Source: Conexibacter arvalis (GTDB lineage: Bacteria > Actinomycetota > Thermoleophilia > Solirubrobacterales > Solirubrobacteraceae). Taken from it: DNA of 64,000 nt. Positions 52,960 through 61,536 of this stretch are shown here, piece after piece. Location of the stretch: contig NZ_JACHNU010000001.1 of the NCBI RefSeq assembly GCF_014199525.1, positions 1,652,182-1,716,181 on the forward strand, written 5' to 3'. The notes below the pieces were generated by a model. The model worked only from the letters and a program-made list of their open reading frames with translations, made no database searches and had not been told where the DNA came from. Numbering within the stretch: the first letter of the stretch is position 1; every line of letters begins with the position of its first letter. A program made the position numbers and the translations under genes.

Positions 52960-54867
52960 TCAGGCCGGGGCAGGGGCGGCGCCGTCGCGGCGGTCGCGCT
53001 CCCATGGTGCAGTGAGGGTGACGGACGAGGCGACCGCGCGGGCGTCGGGCCCGTCGCCGAGCAGCGCGACCTCGAAGGCGTGGACGCGCGGCTGCTCGAA
53101 CGCGAGCCGCGCCAGCGCCGTCAGCGCGTCGGCGAGCGGCCCGCGGGCGGACCGCTGCAGCCCGGCGTCGAGCAGCGCCTCCTGCGCCGCGAGGCGGTCG
53201 AGCGGCGCCAGCACGTGGAGCGGCGCGGCGGTCGCGCCGCAGGCGCGCAGCGCGAGCACCGGCCCGTAGGCGCGGTCGGGCAGCAGCGCGACGTGGACGC
53301 CGTCGCGGCCCTCGCGCGCGTCGGCGGCGCGGAGGCCGTAGCGGGCGAGCAGCGCCTGCCCCTCCTCGGTCGTCAGCGCGCCGGCGAGCGCCGCGAGCTC
53401 CCCCAGCGGCGGAGCGGCGGCGGTCGCGGGCGCGCGGGAGGCGCCGGGGCCGGGCGCGCGCGGCGGCGACCAGCCGCCGACGGCGGCGAGCGCGCGCAGG
53501 CCGCTGACGCCGTTGCGCAGCACCGGGACGTCGGCGGCGTCGAGCACCGCGGCGACCGCCGGCGGCGGCGCCTCGCCCTGCTGGGAGAGGACGACCGGCA
53601 GCGGGCCGTCGGGCGGCGTCGCGGCCAGCAGCGCCCGCACGATCGTCAGCGCGTTGTCCTGCTCGAGCGCGCCGATGTGGGGCGTCATGTCGAGCTGGGC
53701 GAGCAGCACGTCGAACTGGCCGGAGGCCGCCATCGTCGCGAAGATGCGGCGGTAGGTCGCCTCCGTCTCGGCGACGACCCAGCCGTCGAGCGGGTTGGGC
53801 GAGTGCGCCGCCGACGGCGCGACGGCGGCGAGCGCCTCGGCCAGCTCGGGCGGCGTCGGCGGGAAGGGGATGCCGGCGGCCTGCGCGCCGTCGGCGAGCA
53901 GCGCCGCCTCGCCGCCCGACAGCGTCACCGCCCCGATCCGGTAACCGCGCGGGCGCCGTCTGCGCGACAGCAGGTCGAGCATCTCGACGAAGTCGCCGTA
54001 GGAGTCGGCGAGCAGCGTGCCGGTCGCGCGCGCGAGCGCGGCGAAGCCGCCGTCGGAGCCGACGTCGGCGCCGGTGTGCGCGCGGGCGGCGCGGGCGGCG
54101 GCCGGCGAGCGGCCGACCTTCAGGCAGACGACCGGCTTGCCGGAGGCGGCGAGCAGCTCGAGCCCGGCGCGCAGCTCGGCCGGGCGGCGGACGGTCTCGA
54201 GGAAGAGGCCGACGGCGCGCGTCTCCTCCTCGGCGGCGAAGTGGCGGCAGAGGTCGGCCGTGTCGAGCCCGCTCTCGTAGCCGAGCGAGACGACGCAGCG
54301 CAGCGGCAGGCGCGGGCCGAGGCCGGTCAGCGCCTCGCCGATCGCGCCCGACTGCGTGGCGACCGCGACCGTCCCGCGCTGCAGGCTCGGCGGCAGCGTC
54401 CCGACCCACGGCGAGCAGCCGCCCGGGACGGCGGCGCCCATGCAGTTGGGGCCCAGCAGCGTGCCGCCGGCGCCGCGGACGGCGGCGCCGAGGCGCTCGG
54501 CGAGCGCCGGGCCGTCGGGGCCGGCGTCGTTGCCGAGGCCGGGGACGACGAAGGCGCGGATGCCGGCGCCGAGCGCGTCGGCGAGCGTCGGCTCCAGCGC
54601 GCCGTCGCCGACGAGCAGGACGGCGAGGTCGGGCGCGAACGGCAGCGCGCCGGCGGAGGGCACGCAGGGGACGCCGAGCGCCTCGCGGCGGTTGGGGTTG
54701 ACGCCGACGACCGTCGTCTCCCCGGCGCTCACGTTCGCGAGCGTCACCCGGTGCAGCTCGGTGCGGTCGGAGGCGCCGAAGACGGCGACCGAGCGCGGCG
54801 CCAGCAGCGCGTCGAGCGCACGCTCGGACGCCACGGCCTCAGCGGCGGGCGAGAGGTCGGTTTCCAT
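52960..54867 (-). CDS. NDP-forming acyl-CoA synthetase with a truncated ATP-grasp
   Basis: 635 residues, shorter than the usual 700. CoA-binding Rossmann domain ('RSVAVFGASDRTELHR', 'GPNCMGAAVPGG') and succinyl-CoA synthetase-like domains ('ATQSGAIGEALT', 'SLGYESGLD') are clear, and the phosphohistidine is present in 'ARAHTGADVG'. The C-terminal ATP-grasp begins 'LTTEEGQALLARYGL' but then jumps to 'DRAYGPVLALRACG': the segment with the Lys and HKSDxGGV of normal enzymes is missing. It may need a separate beta subunit or have lost ATP use. First gene after operator site 3, followed by creatininase. Confidence 0.8.
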   Translation of the reverse strand: METDLSPAAEAVASERALDALLAPRSVAVFGASDRTELHRVTLANVSAGETTVVGVNPNRREALGVPCVPSAGALPFAPDLAVLLVGDGALEPTLADALGAGIRAFVVPGLGNDAGPDGPALAERLGAAVRGAGGTLLGPNCMGAAVPGGCSPWVGTLPPSLQRGTVAVATQSGAIGEALTGLGPRLPLRCVVSLGYESGLDTADLCRHFAAEEETRAVGLFLETVRRPAELRAGLELLAASGKPVVCLKVGRSPAAARAARAHTGADVGSDGGFAALARATGTLLADSYGDFVEMLDLLSRRRRPRGYRIGAVTLSGGEAALLADGAQAAGIPFPPTPPELAEALAAVAPSAAHSPNPLDGWVVAETEATYRRIFATMAASGQFDVLLAQLDMTPHIGALEQDNALTIVRALLAATPPDGPLPVVLSQQGEAPPPAVAAVLDAADVPVLRNGVSGLRALAAVGGWSPPRAPGPGASRAPATAAAPPLGELAALAGALTTEEGQALLARYGLRAADAREGRDGVHVALLPDRAYGPVLALRACGATAAPLHVLAPLDRLAAQEALLDAGLQRSARGPLADALTALARLAFEQPRVHAFEVALLGDGPDARAVASSVTLTAPWERDRRDGAAPAPA

Positions 54868-54875
54868 GGCGACAG

Positions 54876-54891
54876 ACTAACGTTTGTTAGT
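54876..54891. promoter_or_regulatory. operator site 3, ACTAAC-N4-GTTAGT
   Basis: ACTAACGTTTGTTAGT, perfect 6-bp arms, 8 bases before the leftward acyl-CoA synthetase start at 54867. The spacing equals that of site 1. Confidence 0.8.
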
Positions 54892-54996
54892 AGTGCGAGG
54901 CAAGCGGAAGCGGGTTCGCCGGACCTCTCGGTCGCGCGGCGGCAGATCGGCTGCCGCGGCGGATGGACGCGCGCCGCCCGGCCGGACGGCGGCGGC

Positions 54997-56571
54997 TCAG
55001 ACGCGCTGCGCGCAGGCGACCGCCGAGGCGACGCCGCCGAACCGCTCGCGCAGCTCGCGCTTGAGCACCTTGCCGGACGGGTTGCGCGGCAGCCGCTCGA
55101 CGAAGTGGACGGCCTTCGGCGCCTTCTGCGGCGAGAGGCGGGCGCGCACGTGCTCGATCAGCTCGTGCGCAGAGGCCTCGCCGCGCGCGACGACGACGGC
55201 CGTGACCGCCTCGACCCAGCGCGGGTGCGGCGTCGCGATCACCGCCGCCTCCGCGACGGCCGGATGCGAGTAGAGCGCCTCCTCGACCTCGCGCGAGGCG
55301 ATCAGCACGCCGCCGCTGTTGATGACGTCCTTGATGCGGTCGACGACGTAGAGGTAGCCCTCCTCGTCGCGGTAGGCGAGGTCGCCCGAGTGGAACCAGC
55401 CGCCGGCGAACGCAGCCTCGGTCTCGTCGGGCATCCGCCAGTAGCCGGAGCAGAGCTGCGAGGAGCGGTAGACGACCTCGCCCCGCTCGCCGGCGGCGAC
55501 GTCGTTCATCTGCGCGTCGACGACCCGCAGCTGGACGCGCGGGACCGGCAGGCCGACCGACGCCGGCCGCTCGCGGTGCTCCTCGGGTCGCAGCACGGCG
55601 GTCAGCGGGCCGGCCTCGGTCTGGCCGAAGATGTTGTAGAAGCCGACGCGCGGCAGCGTCTCGCGCAGCCGCGCCAGCACCGCGACGGGCATCGCCGCCG
55701 CGCCGTAGTAGGCCTTGCGCAGCGTCGACAGGTCGCGGCGCGCGAAGTCGGGGTGGCGCTCGATGTCGATCCACACCGTCGGCGGCGCGAAGAAGCTCGT
55801 CGCGCCGTCGGCCTCGACGCGCCGCAGCAGGTCGCCCGCGTCGGCGCCGTCGACGAGGTGGTTGGTCGCGCCGACCGCCAGGTACGGCAGCAGGAAGACG
55901 TGCATCTGCGCGGAGTGGTAGAGCGGCAGCGCGTGGAGCGGCACGTCGTCGCGGGCGAGGTCGAGCGTGTCGACGCAGGTCGCGTACTCGTCGAGCAGCG
56001 CGCGGTGGCTGAGCATCGCCCCCTTCGGCGCCGAGGTCGTGCCCGAGGTGTACAGCAGCTGCGCGAGCCCGTCCGGCTCGGCGGCGCTGCGCAGCGGCTC
56101 GACGGGGCCGCTCGCCGCCCATGCCAGCACGTCGTCGCCGGCGCCCTCGCGCAGCGTCCCGCGCACGCCGGGGCCGGGGCCGGCACCGGGGCCGCGGCCG
56201 CCGCCGCCGTCGAGCCCGGCGGCGGCGAGGCACGACGGGTCGGCGAACAGCGCGCCGCTGCCCGACTGCGACAGCATGTGGCCGACCTCGGCGGCGCGCG
56301 CGTTGTAGTTGACCGGCACGTGCACCAGCCCGGCGCGCGAGCAGGCGAGGAACAGCACGAGGTAGGCGTCGGAGTTGCGCCCGAAGGCGGCGACCCGGTC
56401 GCCGGGCCGCAGCCCGCGCTCGCGCAGCCGCGCCGCGACGCGGTCGACGGCGAGGTCGAGCTCGCGGTAGGACCAGCGGCGCTCCCGGAAGCGGAGGGCG
56501 GTGCGGTCCGGATCGCGCTGCGCGCTGATGCGCAGCACCTCGTCGACGGTGCGCGGTGTGGCGGTGGGCAA
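54997..56571 (-). CDS. AMP-forming acyl-CoA synthetase/ligase
   Basis: 524 residues from a TTG at 56571 with a CAGGAGAG RBS. ANL superfamily: P-loop 'LLYTSGTTSAPKGAMLSH', 'YNIFGQTEAGPL' (A5 motif), 'GWFHSGDLAYRDEEGYLYVVDRIKD' in pieces ('GWFHSGDLAY', 'YVVDRIKDVI') and C-terminal Lys in 'RNPSGKVLKREL'. Activates a carboxylic acid to its CoA ester through an acyl-AMP. A Gly/Pro low-complexity stretch (coded by about 56155-56225) is inserted near the middle of the large domain. It is separated from the downstream gene by a small hairpin (GCGGCAG-ATCGG-CTGCCGC, 54939-54957). Confidence 0.93.
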   Translation of the reverse strand: MPTATPRTVDEVLRISAQRDPDRTALRFRERRWSYRELDLAVDRVAARLRERGLRPGDRVAAFGRNSDAYLVLFLACSRAGLVHVPVNYNARAAEVGHMLSQSGSGALFADPSCLAAAGLDGGGGRGPGAGPGPGVRGTLREGAGDDVLAWAASGPVEPLRSAAEPDGLAQLLYTSGTTSAPKGAMLSHRALLDEYATCVDTLDLARDDVPLHALPLYHSAQMHVFLLPYLAVGATNHLVDGADAGDLLRRVEADGATSFFAPPTVWIDIERHPDFARRDLSTLRKAYYGAAAMPVAVLARLRETLPRVGFYNIFGQTEAGPLTAVLRPEEHRERPASVGLPVPRVQLRVVDAQMNDVAAGERGEVVYRSSQLCSGYWRMPDETEAAFAGGWFHSGDLAYRDEEGYLYVVDRIKDVINSGGVLIASREVEEALYSHPAVAEAAVIATPHPRWVEAVTAVVVARGEASAHELIEHVRARLSPQKAPKAVHFVERLPRNPSGKVLKRELRERFGGVASAVACAQRV

Positions 56572-56663
56572 GGCGGCTCTCCTGCGCGGGGCTCTCGGTC
56601 CTCCAGGATCGAGTCGCCACCGTACGCCGGCCATCGCCCGTTGTCCAGAGACCCGCCCCGCCG

Positions 56664-57593
56664 CTACGCCGGAGGGCGAGCGGGGCCCGACCGCGTCAGC
56701 AGCAGCAGCGAGCCGACGACGATCGCGGCGCCGAGCGCCTGCAGCGCGCCGATCGGCTCGCCGAGCGCGACCGCCGCCAGCGCGATCGCGGCGACCGGCT
56801 CGGTCAGCATCAGCATCGAGGCGGTCGGCGCCGGCAGCCGGCGCAGGCCGAGCAGGACGAGCACCGCGGAGGCGATCGTGCCGACGACCACGGTCACGCC
56901 GACCGCGCTCCAGCCGGCGGCGCCGTGGGGGATCGCGGCGCCGCCGCCGAGCGCCATCGCGAGGTAGGCGACGGCCGTCCCGGCGTAGACGGCCGTCGTC
57001 ATCCGCAGCGGCTCGCCGCCGCGGTCGAGCACCGCCTTGGAGAGCAGGAAGAAGACGGCGTAGAAGAGCGCCGAGGCGAGCCCGAAGGCGACGCCGTCGG
57101 CGGTGACCCGCCCCGTCACGCCGACGCTCAGCGCGACGCCGAGCAGCGTGACCGGCAGCAGCAGCGCCTGCCGGCGCGTCAGCGGCCGGCGCAGCACCAG
57201 CGCGCTGCCGGCGGCGACGAACAGGGGGTAGAGGTAGAGCACGAGGATCGTCGGCGCGGCGTCCATCCGCGCGAGCGACTCGAAGAACGTGTAGGACTGG
57301 CCGACGTAGACGACGGTCGCGAGCGCGACGAGCCCGGCGCCGCCGCGCGGCAGCAGCCGCTCGCGGCGCAGCAGCGACGGCGCGAGCGCCGCCAGCAGCA
57401 GCAGCGCGGCGGCGCCGAAGCGGACCGTCAGCAGGCCGACCGTGTCGGCGCCGTGGTCGTAGGCGATCTTCCCGAGCGTCGGCTGCGATGCGTACGCCGC
57501 CGCGCCGGCGACGAGCAGGAGCGCGCCCCACGGCGCCGCCTCGCGGGTGCGCGCGACGGCGCCGGCCGGGAGCCGCGACGGTGTCGTGCTCAC
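56664..57593 (-). CDS. EamA-family (DMT) transporter
   Basis: 309 residues with ten hydrophobic helices arranged as two five-helix repeats. Second-repeat motifs 'TTAVYAGTAVAYLAMAL' and 'TASMLMLTEPVAAIALAAVALGEP' are the usual EamA signature (LEP near helix 9-10). Such proteins export amino acids, amines or metabolites. Starts 13 bases after the SnoaL-like gene, so they share a transcript. It may carry a substrate or product of this regulon. Confidence 0.88.
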   Translation of the reverse strand: MSTTPSRLPAGAVARTREAAPWGALLLVAGAAAYASQPTLGKIAYDHGADTVGLLTVRFGAAALLLLAALAPSLLRRERLLPRGGAGLVALATVVYVGQSYTFFESLARMDAAPTILVLYLYPLFVAAGSALVLRRPLTRRQALLLPVTLLGVALSVGVTGRVTADGVAFGLASALFYAVFFLLSKAVLDRGGEPLRMTTAVYAGTAVAYLAMALGGGAAIPHGAAGWSAVGVTVVVGTIASAVLVLLGLRRLPAPTASMLMLTEPVAAIALAAVALGEPIGALQALGAAIVVGSLLLLTRSGPARPPA

Positions 57594-57606
57594 CTCGTCG
57601 CGGCCG

Positions 57607-58017
57607 TCAGCCGGGGATGCCGCCGAGCTGCCGCAGCAGCCCGAGCGCGTCCCAGTTGTGCCACTCCTCCGCGACGCGGCCGTCGTCGAGGCGGATGATC
57701 ATGATGCCGGTCACGTCGCGCCGGTTGCCGGTCGCCTCCAACCCGAACGCCGGGCCCTGGTGGGTGCCGGTCGACGACCAGCGCGTCGCGACGAGGTCGC
57801 CCTCGGCGATCTGCTCGTGGATCGTGTTGACGAGGTCGGGGAAGGCCCGGCGGTAGTTCGCGACCGTCTCCTTGAGCATCTCGCGGCCCCGCACCGGCTC
57901 GCTGTCGACGGGGTCGTGGGCGGCGTAGTCCTCGGCGACGAGCTCGTCGACGGCGGCGAGCTCGCCGCCGTTCCAGACGCGCTCGACGTACTCGCGCACC
58001 AGCTGCTTGGCGTCCAT
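57607..58017 (-). CDS. SnoaL-like polyketide cyclase/ester cyclase family protein
   Basis: 136 residues, a small NTF2-like barrel. 'VREYVERVWNGGELAAVDEL', 'DYAAHDPVDS' and 'EEWHNWDALGLLRQLGGIPG' match the SnoaL-like ester-cyclase group. Members are hydrolases, isomerases or ligand binders with no fixed chemistry. RBS GAGAGACC before ATG 58017. Divergent from a binding-protein gene; operator site 4 is shared between them. Confidence 0.85.
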   Translation of the reverse strand: MDAKQLVREYVERVWNGGELAAVDELVAEDYAAHDPVDSEPVRGREMLKETVANYRRAFPDLVNTIHEQIAEGDLVATRWSSTGTHQGPAFGLEATGNRRDVTGIMIIRLDDGRVAEEWHNWDALGLLRQLGGIPG

Positions 58018-58082
58018 CGGTCTCTCCTCTGAGATGGCGCCGTCGCGCAATTCGCTTGACGGCGGACGACAGGAAGCGCAAG

Positions 58083-58098
58083 ACTAACAATCGTTAGT
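58083..58098. promoter_or_regulatory. operator site 4, ACTAAC-N4-GTTAGT
   Basis: ACTAACAATCGTTAGT with perfect arms, between divergent SnoaL-like and binding-protein genes. TTGACG at 58056-58061 is placed almost as at site 2 (21 bases before the operator, versus 22 there), so the site overlaps the likely -10. Confidence 0.8.
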
Positions 58099-58132
58099 TC
58101 GTAGCGCGCAACCCCTTGCGGAAGGAGCGACG

Positions 58133-59740
58133 ATGGGTCACACGAGGCGGCGGGGCCGCATGGTCTCGGCATGGCTGGCGACGGTGGCGGCGGCCGGCGC
58201 CGTCGTGGGATGCGGCGGCGGCGGCGCGGCCGGCGGCACCGGCGGCGGGGCCGCCGACGGCGCCGCGGGCGAGCGCAAGACCCTCCGCGTCGCGTTCAAC
58301 TACGGGATCTCGACGATCGACCCGGCCTTCTCGTGCGAGCCGTTCGGCTACACGCTGATCCGGGCGACCTACGACCAGCTCGTCGCGATGCCGGCCGGCG
58401 GCTCGACCGGCGACGACGCCGGCGCCGAGCCGATGCTGGCCGAGCGCTGGAGATCGAACGCCGACAAGACGGTGTGGACCTTCCACCTGCGCGACGACGC
58501 GACCTTCGCGAGCGGCAACCCGGTCACGGCGAGGGACGTCGTCTTCAGCCTCCGCCGCGCGATCGACAAGAGAGCGTGCGCCGAGTACGTCGTGACGGCG
58601 GGGCTGTCGGGCAACATCACCGACGTCGCCGCGCTCGACGGAAGAACCGTCCGCGTGACGCTGGCGAGATCGGATCCGATCTTCCTCCAGAGCATCGGCT
58701 CGCGCGCCGCCTCGGTGATCGACAGCAGACTGCTGGGCGAGCACGGCGGGCTCGGCAGAAGGGGCGACGCCTGGCTCGCTTCGCACGCCGCCGGCTCGGG
58801 CCCGTACACGATCTCGACCTATCGCCCCGACTCGGAGGTGACGCTGGAGGCGCGCGACGACTACTGGGGCGGGGCGCCGAGAAACGCCGGGGTCTCGATC
58901 CGCATCGTCACCGATCCCTCGTCGCTGGAGCTGCTCGTGCGCTCGGGCGAGGTCGACATGGCCAGCGGGGTGCCGCTGAAGGTGCTCAGATCGCTGGAGG
59001 CGACCAATCAGATCCTCTCCCATCCGAGCCAGTTCGTGACGTTCGTCGGCCTCAACAACGACGTGCCGCCGCTCGACGACGCGCGCGTCCGCCAGGCGCT
59101 CTCGCTCGCCTTCCCGGCCGACGAGGTGCTGCAGGCGTTCGGCTACGGCCAGGCCGAGCTGTTCGCCGGGCCGATCCCGCCGGCGATGCCGTTCTACCCC
59201 GACCTCGACGGGCTCGGCCACGACCCGGAGCGGGCGAGAGCGCTGCTCGCGGAGGCCGGCGCGCAGGGGGCGACGCTGACGCTCGACGTGCAGAGCGGCC
59301 AGTCGATCCACCAGGAGGTCGCGACGGTAATGCAGGACGCCTTCAGAGAGGTCGGCGTGACGCTGCGGATCTCGACGCTCGGCGCGGCCGCGTACACCGA
59401 TCGCGTCTACAACCACAAGTCGCAGCTGTTCATCGCCGACGACGGCCCGACGATCAACGACCCCGGCTACCTGCTCGGCTACCAGGCGACCTGCGGCGAC
59501 TCCTTCAACTGGGTCCGCTACTGCGACAGAGCGGTCGACAGGCTGCTGGAGCGGGCGCGCGGCGAGGTCGACACGGAGCGGCGCGCGGCGCTCTACCGCG
59601 AGATCGACCAGAAGCTGATCGAGGATGCGCCCTACATCCAGGTGTTCGCGAAGAACCACATCGTCGTCGCGAGCAGATCGCTGCAGGGGTGGGAGTACTA
59701 CGACGACCAGGTCTCGCGCCTGGCCGCGATCACGCCGTGA
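58133..59740 (+). CDS. ABC transporter binding lipoprotein, family 5
   Basis: 535 residues. Signal peptide with lipobox 'AVVGC' (Cys27), a Gly/Ala linker, then an SBP_bac_5 fold: 'LRVAFNYGISTIDPAF', 'VWTFHLRDDATFASGNPVTARDVVFSL' in pieces ('WTFHLRDDATF', 'VTARDVVFSLRR') and 'YWGGAPRN'. This family binds peptides, nickel or small organic ligands such as amines. Conserved Cys pairs ('FSCEPF' and 'RACAEYV') may form a disulphide. It is paralogous to the incomplete gene at 63113. AGA is the main Arg codon, as in the rhamnose binding protein. No permease genes are in the window. Confidence 0.92.
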   Translation: MGHTRRRGRMVSAWLATVAAAGAVVGCGGGGAAGGTGGGAADGAAGERKTLRVAFNYGISTIDPAFSCEPFGYTLIRATYDQLVAMPAGGSTGDDAGAEPMLAERWRSNADKTVWTFHLRDDATFASGNPVTARDVVFSLRRAIDKRACAEYVVTAGLSGNITDVAALDGRTVRVTLARSDPIFLQSIGSRAASVIDSRLLGEHGGLGRRGDAWLASHAAGSGPYTISTYRPDSEVTLEARDDYWGGAPRNAGVSIRIVTDPSSLELLVRSGEVDMASGVPLKVLRSLEATNQILSHPSQFVTFVGLNNDVPPLDDARVRQALSLAFPADEVLQAFGYGQAELFAGPIPPAMPFYPDLDGLGHDPERARALLAEAGAQGATLTLDVQSGQSIHQEVATVMQDAFREVGVTLRISTLGAAAYTDRVYNHKSQLFIADDGPTINDPGYLLGYQATCGDSFNWVRYCDRAVDRLLERARGEVDTERRAALYREIDQKLIEDAPYIQVFAKNHIVVASRSLQGWEYYDDQVSRLAAITP

Positions 59741-59750
59741 GTTGTAACTA

Positions 59751-59766
59751 CCTAACGTTTGTTAGT
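59751..59766. promoter_or_regulatory. operator site 5, one mismatch
   Basis: CCTAACGTTTGTTAGT differs from the consensus at the first base only. It lies 11 bases before the epimerase ATG and 10 bases after the binding-protein stop, which implies a separate start of transcription there. Confidence 0.75.
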
Positions 59767-59777
59767 AAGGTCTGCGC

Positions 59778-60701
59778 ATGGAGAAGATGGTCACCGAACC
59801 GGTCGTGATGGTGACCGGGGGCCGCGGGTACGTCGGCGGGCGGGTGCTCGACCGGCTGGCCGCCCGCGGCATCCCCGTCGTCAGCTACGACCGCGACCCC
59901 TGGGAGGGGCGCGACGGCGTCGTCGCCGAGCACGGCGAGCTCACCGACGTCCCGCGCCTGCTCGACGTGATCCGCGCGCACGGCGTGGGCCGGATCGTCC
60001 ACACCGCGGCGATCTCCCATCCGGGCGTGTCGCTGTACATGCCGCTGGGGACCTTCGAGGCGAACGTCGCCGGCACCGTCGCGCTACTGGAGGCGGCGCG
60101 GATCGCGCAGGTGCCGCGCGTCGTCAACTTCTCCAGCTCGTCGGTCTACGGCCACGTCGACGGCGACGTGACCGAGGACCTGCCGCTGCGGCCGATCTCG
60201 CCCTACGGCGTGACGAAGGTCGCGACCGACCTGCTCGGCCCCGTCTACAGGGACCTCTACGGCGTCGAGGTCTACTCGCTGCGCGTCACGTGGGTCTACG
60301 GGCCCGGCAACCGGATGCAGGAGTACGTGCGCGACATGCTGCGGGCGGCGCTGCGCGGGGAGCGGTACGCGCTCCCCAGCGGCGCCGACCACCCGCTGCC
60401 GCTCGTGCACGTCGAGGACGTCGCCGACGCGACCGTGCTCGCGACGCTGGCGGCGGAGGCGCGCCAGCCGGCCTACAACGTCACCGGTCCCGAGCTGCCG
60501 ACGCTCGGCGAGGTCGCCGAGCAGGTGCGGGCGCTCGTCCCGGGCGCGCGGATCGAGATCGGCCCCGGCGACCTCGACCTCCACCGCCTCGGCCGCTTCG
60601 ACATGACCGGCGCCGCGCGCGACTTCGGCTACGCGCCGACGCGCACGCTCGCCGACGGGCTGCCGGGCTACCTCGACTGGCTGCGCGAGCACGACTGCTG
60701 A
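59778..60701 (+). CDS. NAD-dependent epimerase/dehydratase (extended SDR)
   Basis: 307 residues. 'VMVTGGRGYVGGRVLDRL' NAD loop, 'VVNFSSSSVYGHVD' and 'SPYGVTKVATDLLG' (YxxxK: Tyr-Gly-Val-Thr-Lys) give the catalytic set, with 'GRIVHTAAISHPGVSL' typical of GalE-like proteins. It probably acts on a small non-nucleotide substrate, since operon neighbours are catabolic. First gene of the four-gene run to 63072, under operator site 5. Confidence 0.9.
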   Translation: MEKMVTEPVVMVTGGRGYVGGRVLDRLAARGIPVVSYDRDPWEGRDGVVAEHGELTDVPRLLDVIRAHGVGRIVHTAAISHPGVSLYMPLGTFEANVAGTVALLEAARIAQVPRVVNFSSSSVYGHVDGDVTEDLPLRPISPYGVTKVATDLLGPVYRDLYGVEVYSLRVTWVYGPGNRMQEYVRDMLRAALRGERYALPSGADHPLPLVHVEDVADATVLATLAAEARQPAYNVTGPELPTLGEVAEQVRALVPGARIEIGPGDLDLHRLGRFDMTGAARDFGYAPTRTLADGLPGYLDWLREHDC

Positions 60702-60732
60702 GACGGACGACATGAACGACGAACGGAGAGCG

Positions 60733-61533
60733 ATGTCCACGCCCAATTCCCTCGACGACGAGCTGGCCGGCCGCGTCGCGGTCGTGACCGGCGCCGGCCG
60801 CGGGATCGGGGCCGTCACGGCCGCGCTGCTGGCCCGTCGCGGCGCCGCGGTCGCGCTGCTCGACCGCGACGAGCCCGGCGCCAAGCGGGTCGCCGCCGAG
60901 ATCGAGCAGGCCGGCGGGCGCGCGCTGGCGATCGGCGCCGACCTGCTCGACCCGGCCGCGATCGAGGCGGCCTTCGCGCGGGTGCGAGACGAGCTCGGCG
61001 GCGTCGACGCGCTCGTGCTCAACCACACCGTCCATCCCTGCGGCTCGGTGCTGGAGACCGACGCGGGAGAGTGGGACCTGTCGCTGGAGATCAACCTGCG
61101 CGGCACCTTCCTGTGCGCGAAGGCGGCGCTGCCGTCGATGATCGAGCGCGGCGGCGGCTCGGTCGTCGGGCTCGCCTCCGACTGCGTCATCCGCAGCTGC
61201 CGCAACGCGGCCGCGTACGTCGCCTCGAAGGCCGGGATCGTCGCGCTGATGAGATCGATCGCGATCGACTACGCCGCCGACAACGTCCGCGCCAACGCGG
61301 TCACGCCCGGCGCGACCGACACGCCGGGCCTGCGCGGCGCCTTCTCGGTCGAGGGCCGCGACCTGGAGGAGAGCATCGCCCGCGCCGCCGGCCAGAGCCC
61401 GCTCGGCCGCCTCGGCGCGCCCAAGGACGTCGCGGAGATGATCGCCTTCGTCTGCAGCGACCGCGCCGCCTTCGTGACCGGCGCGGAGCTGCTCGTCGAC
61501 GGCGGCATGACGATCGGCTACGCGGCGGACTGA
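60733..61533 (+). CDS. classical short-chain dehydrogenase/reductase
   Basis: 266 residues. 'VAVVTGAGRGIGAVTAALL' (TGxxxGxG), 'SVVGLASDCVIRS' (Ser) and 'AAYVASKAGIVALMRS' (YxxxK) are intact, and C-terminal 'GAELLVDGGMTIGYA' fits. The usual NNAG motif is replaced by 'LNHTVHP', a variant. ATG 60733 has CGGAGAG upstream; an in-frame ATG at 60712 is possible. It oxidises or reduces an alcohol/ketone; substrate unknown. 3 bases separate it from the amidase. Confidence 0.9.
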   Translation: MSTPNSLDDELAGRVAVVTGAGRGIGAVTAALLARRGAAVALLDRDEPGAKRVAAEIEQAGGRALAIGADLLDPAAIEAAFARVRDELGGVDALVLNHTVHPCGSVLETDAGEWDLSLEINLRGTFLCAKAALPSMIERGGGSVVGLASDCVIRSCRNAAAYVASKAGIVALMRSIAIDYAADNVRANAVTPGATDTPGLRGAFSVEGRDLEESIARAAGQSPLGRLGAPKDVAEMIAFVCSDRAAFVTGAELLVDGGMTIGYAAD

Positions 61534-61536
61534 CCG

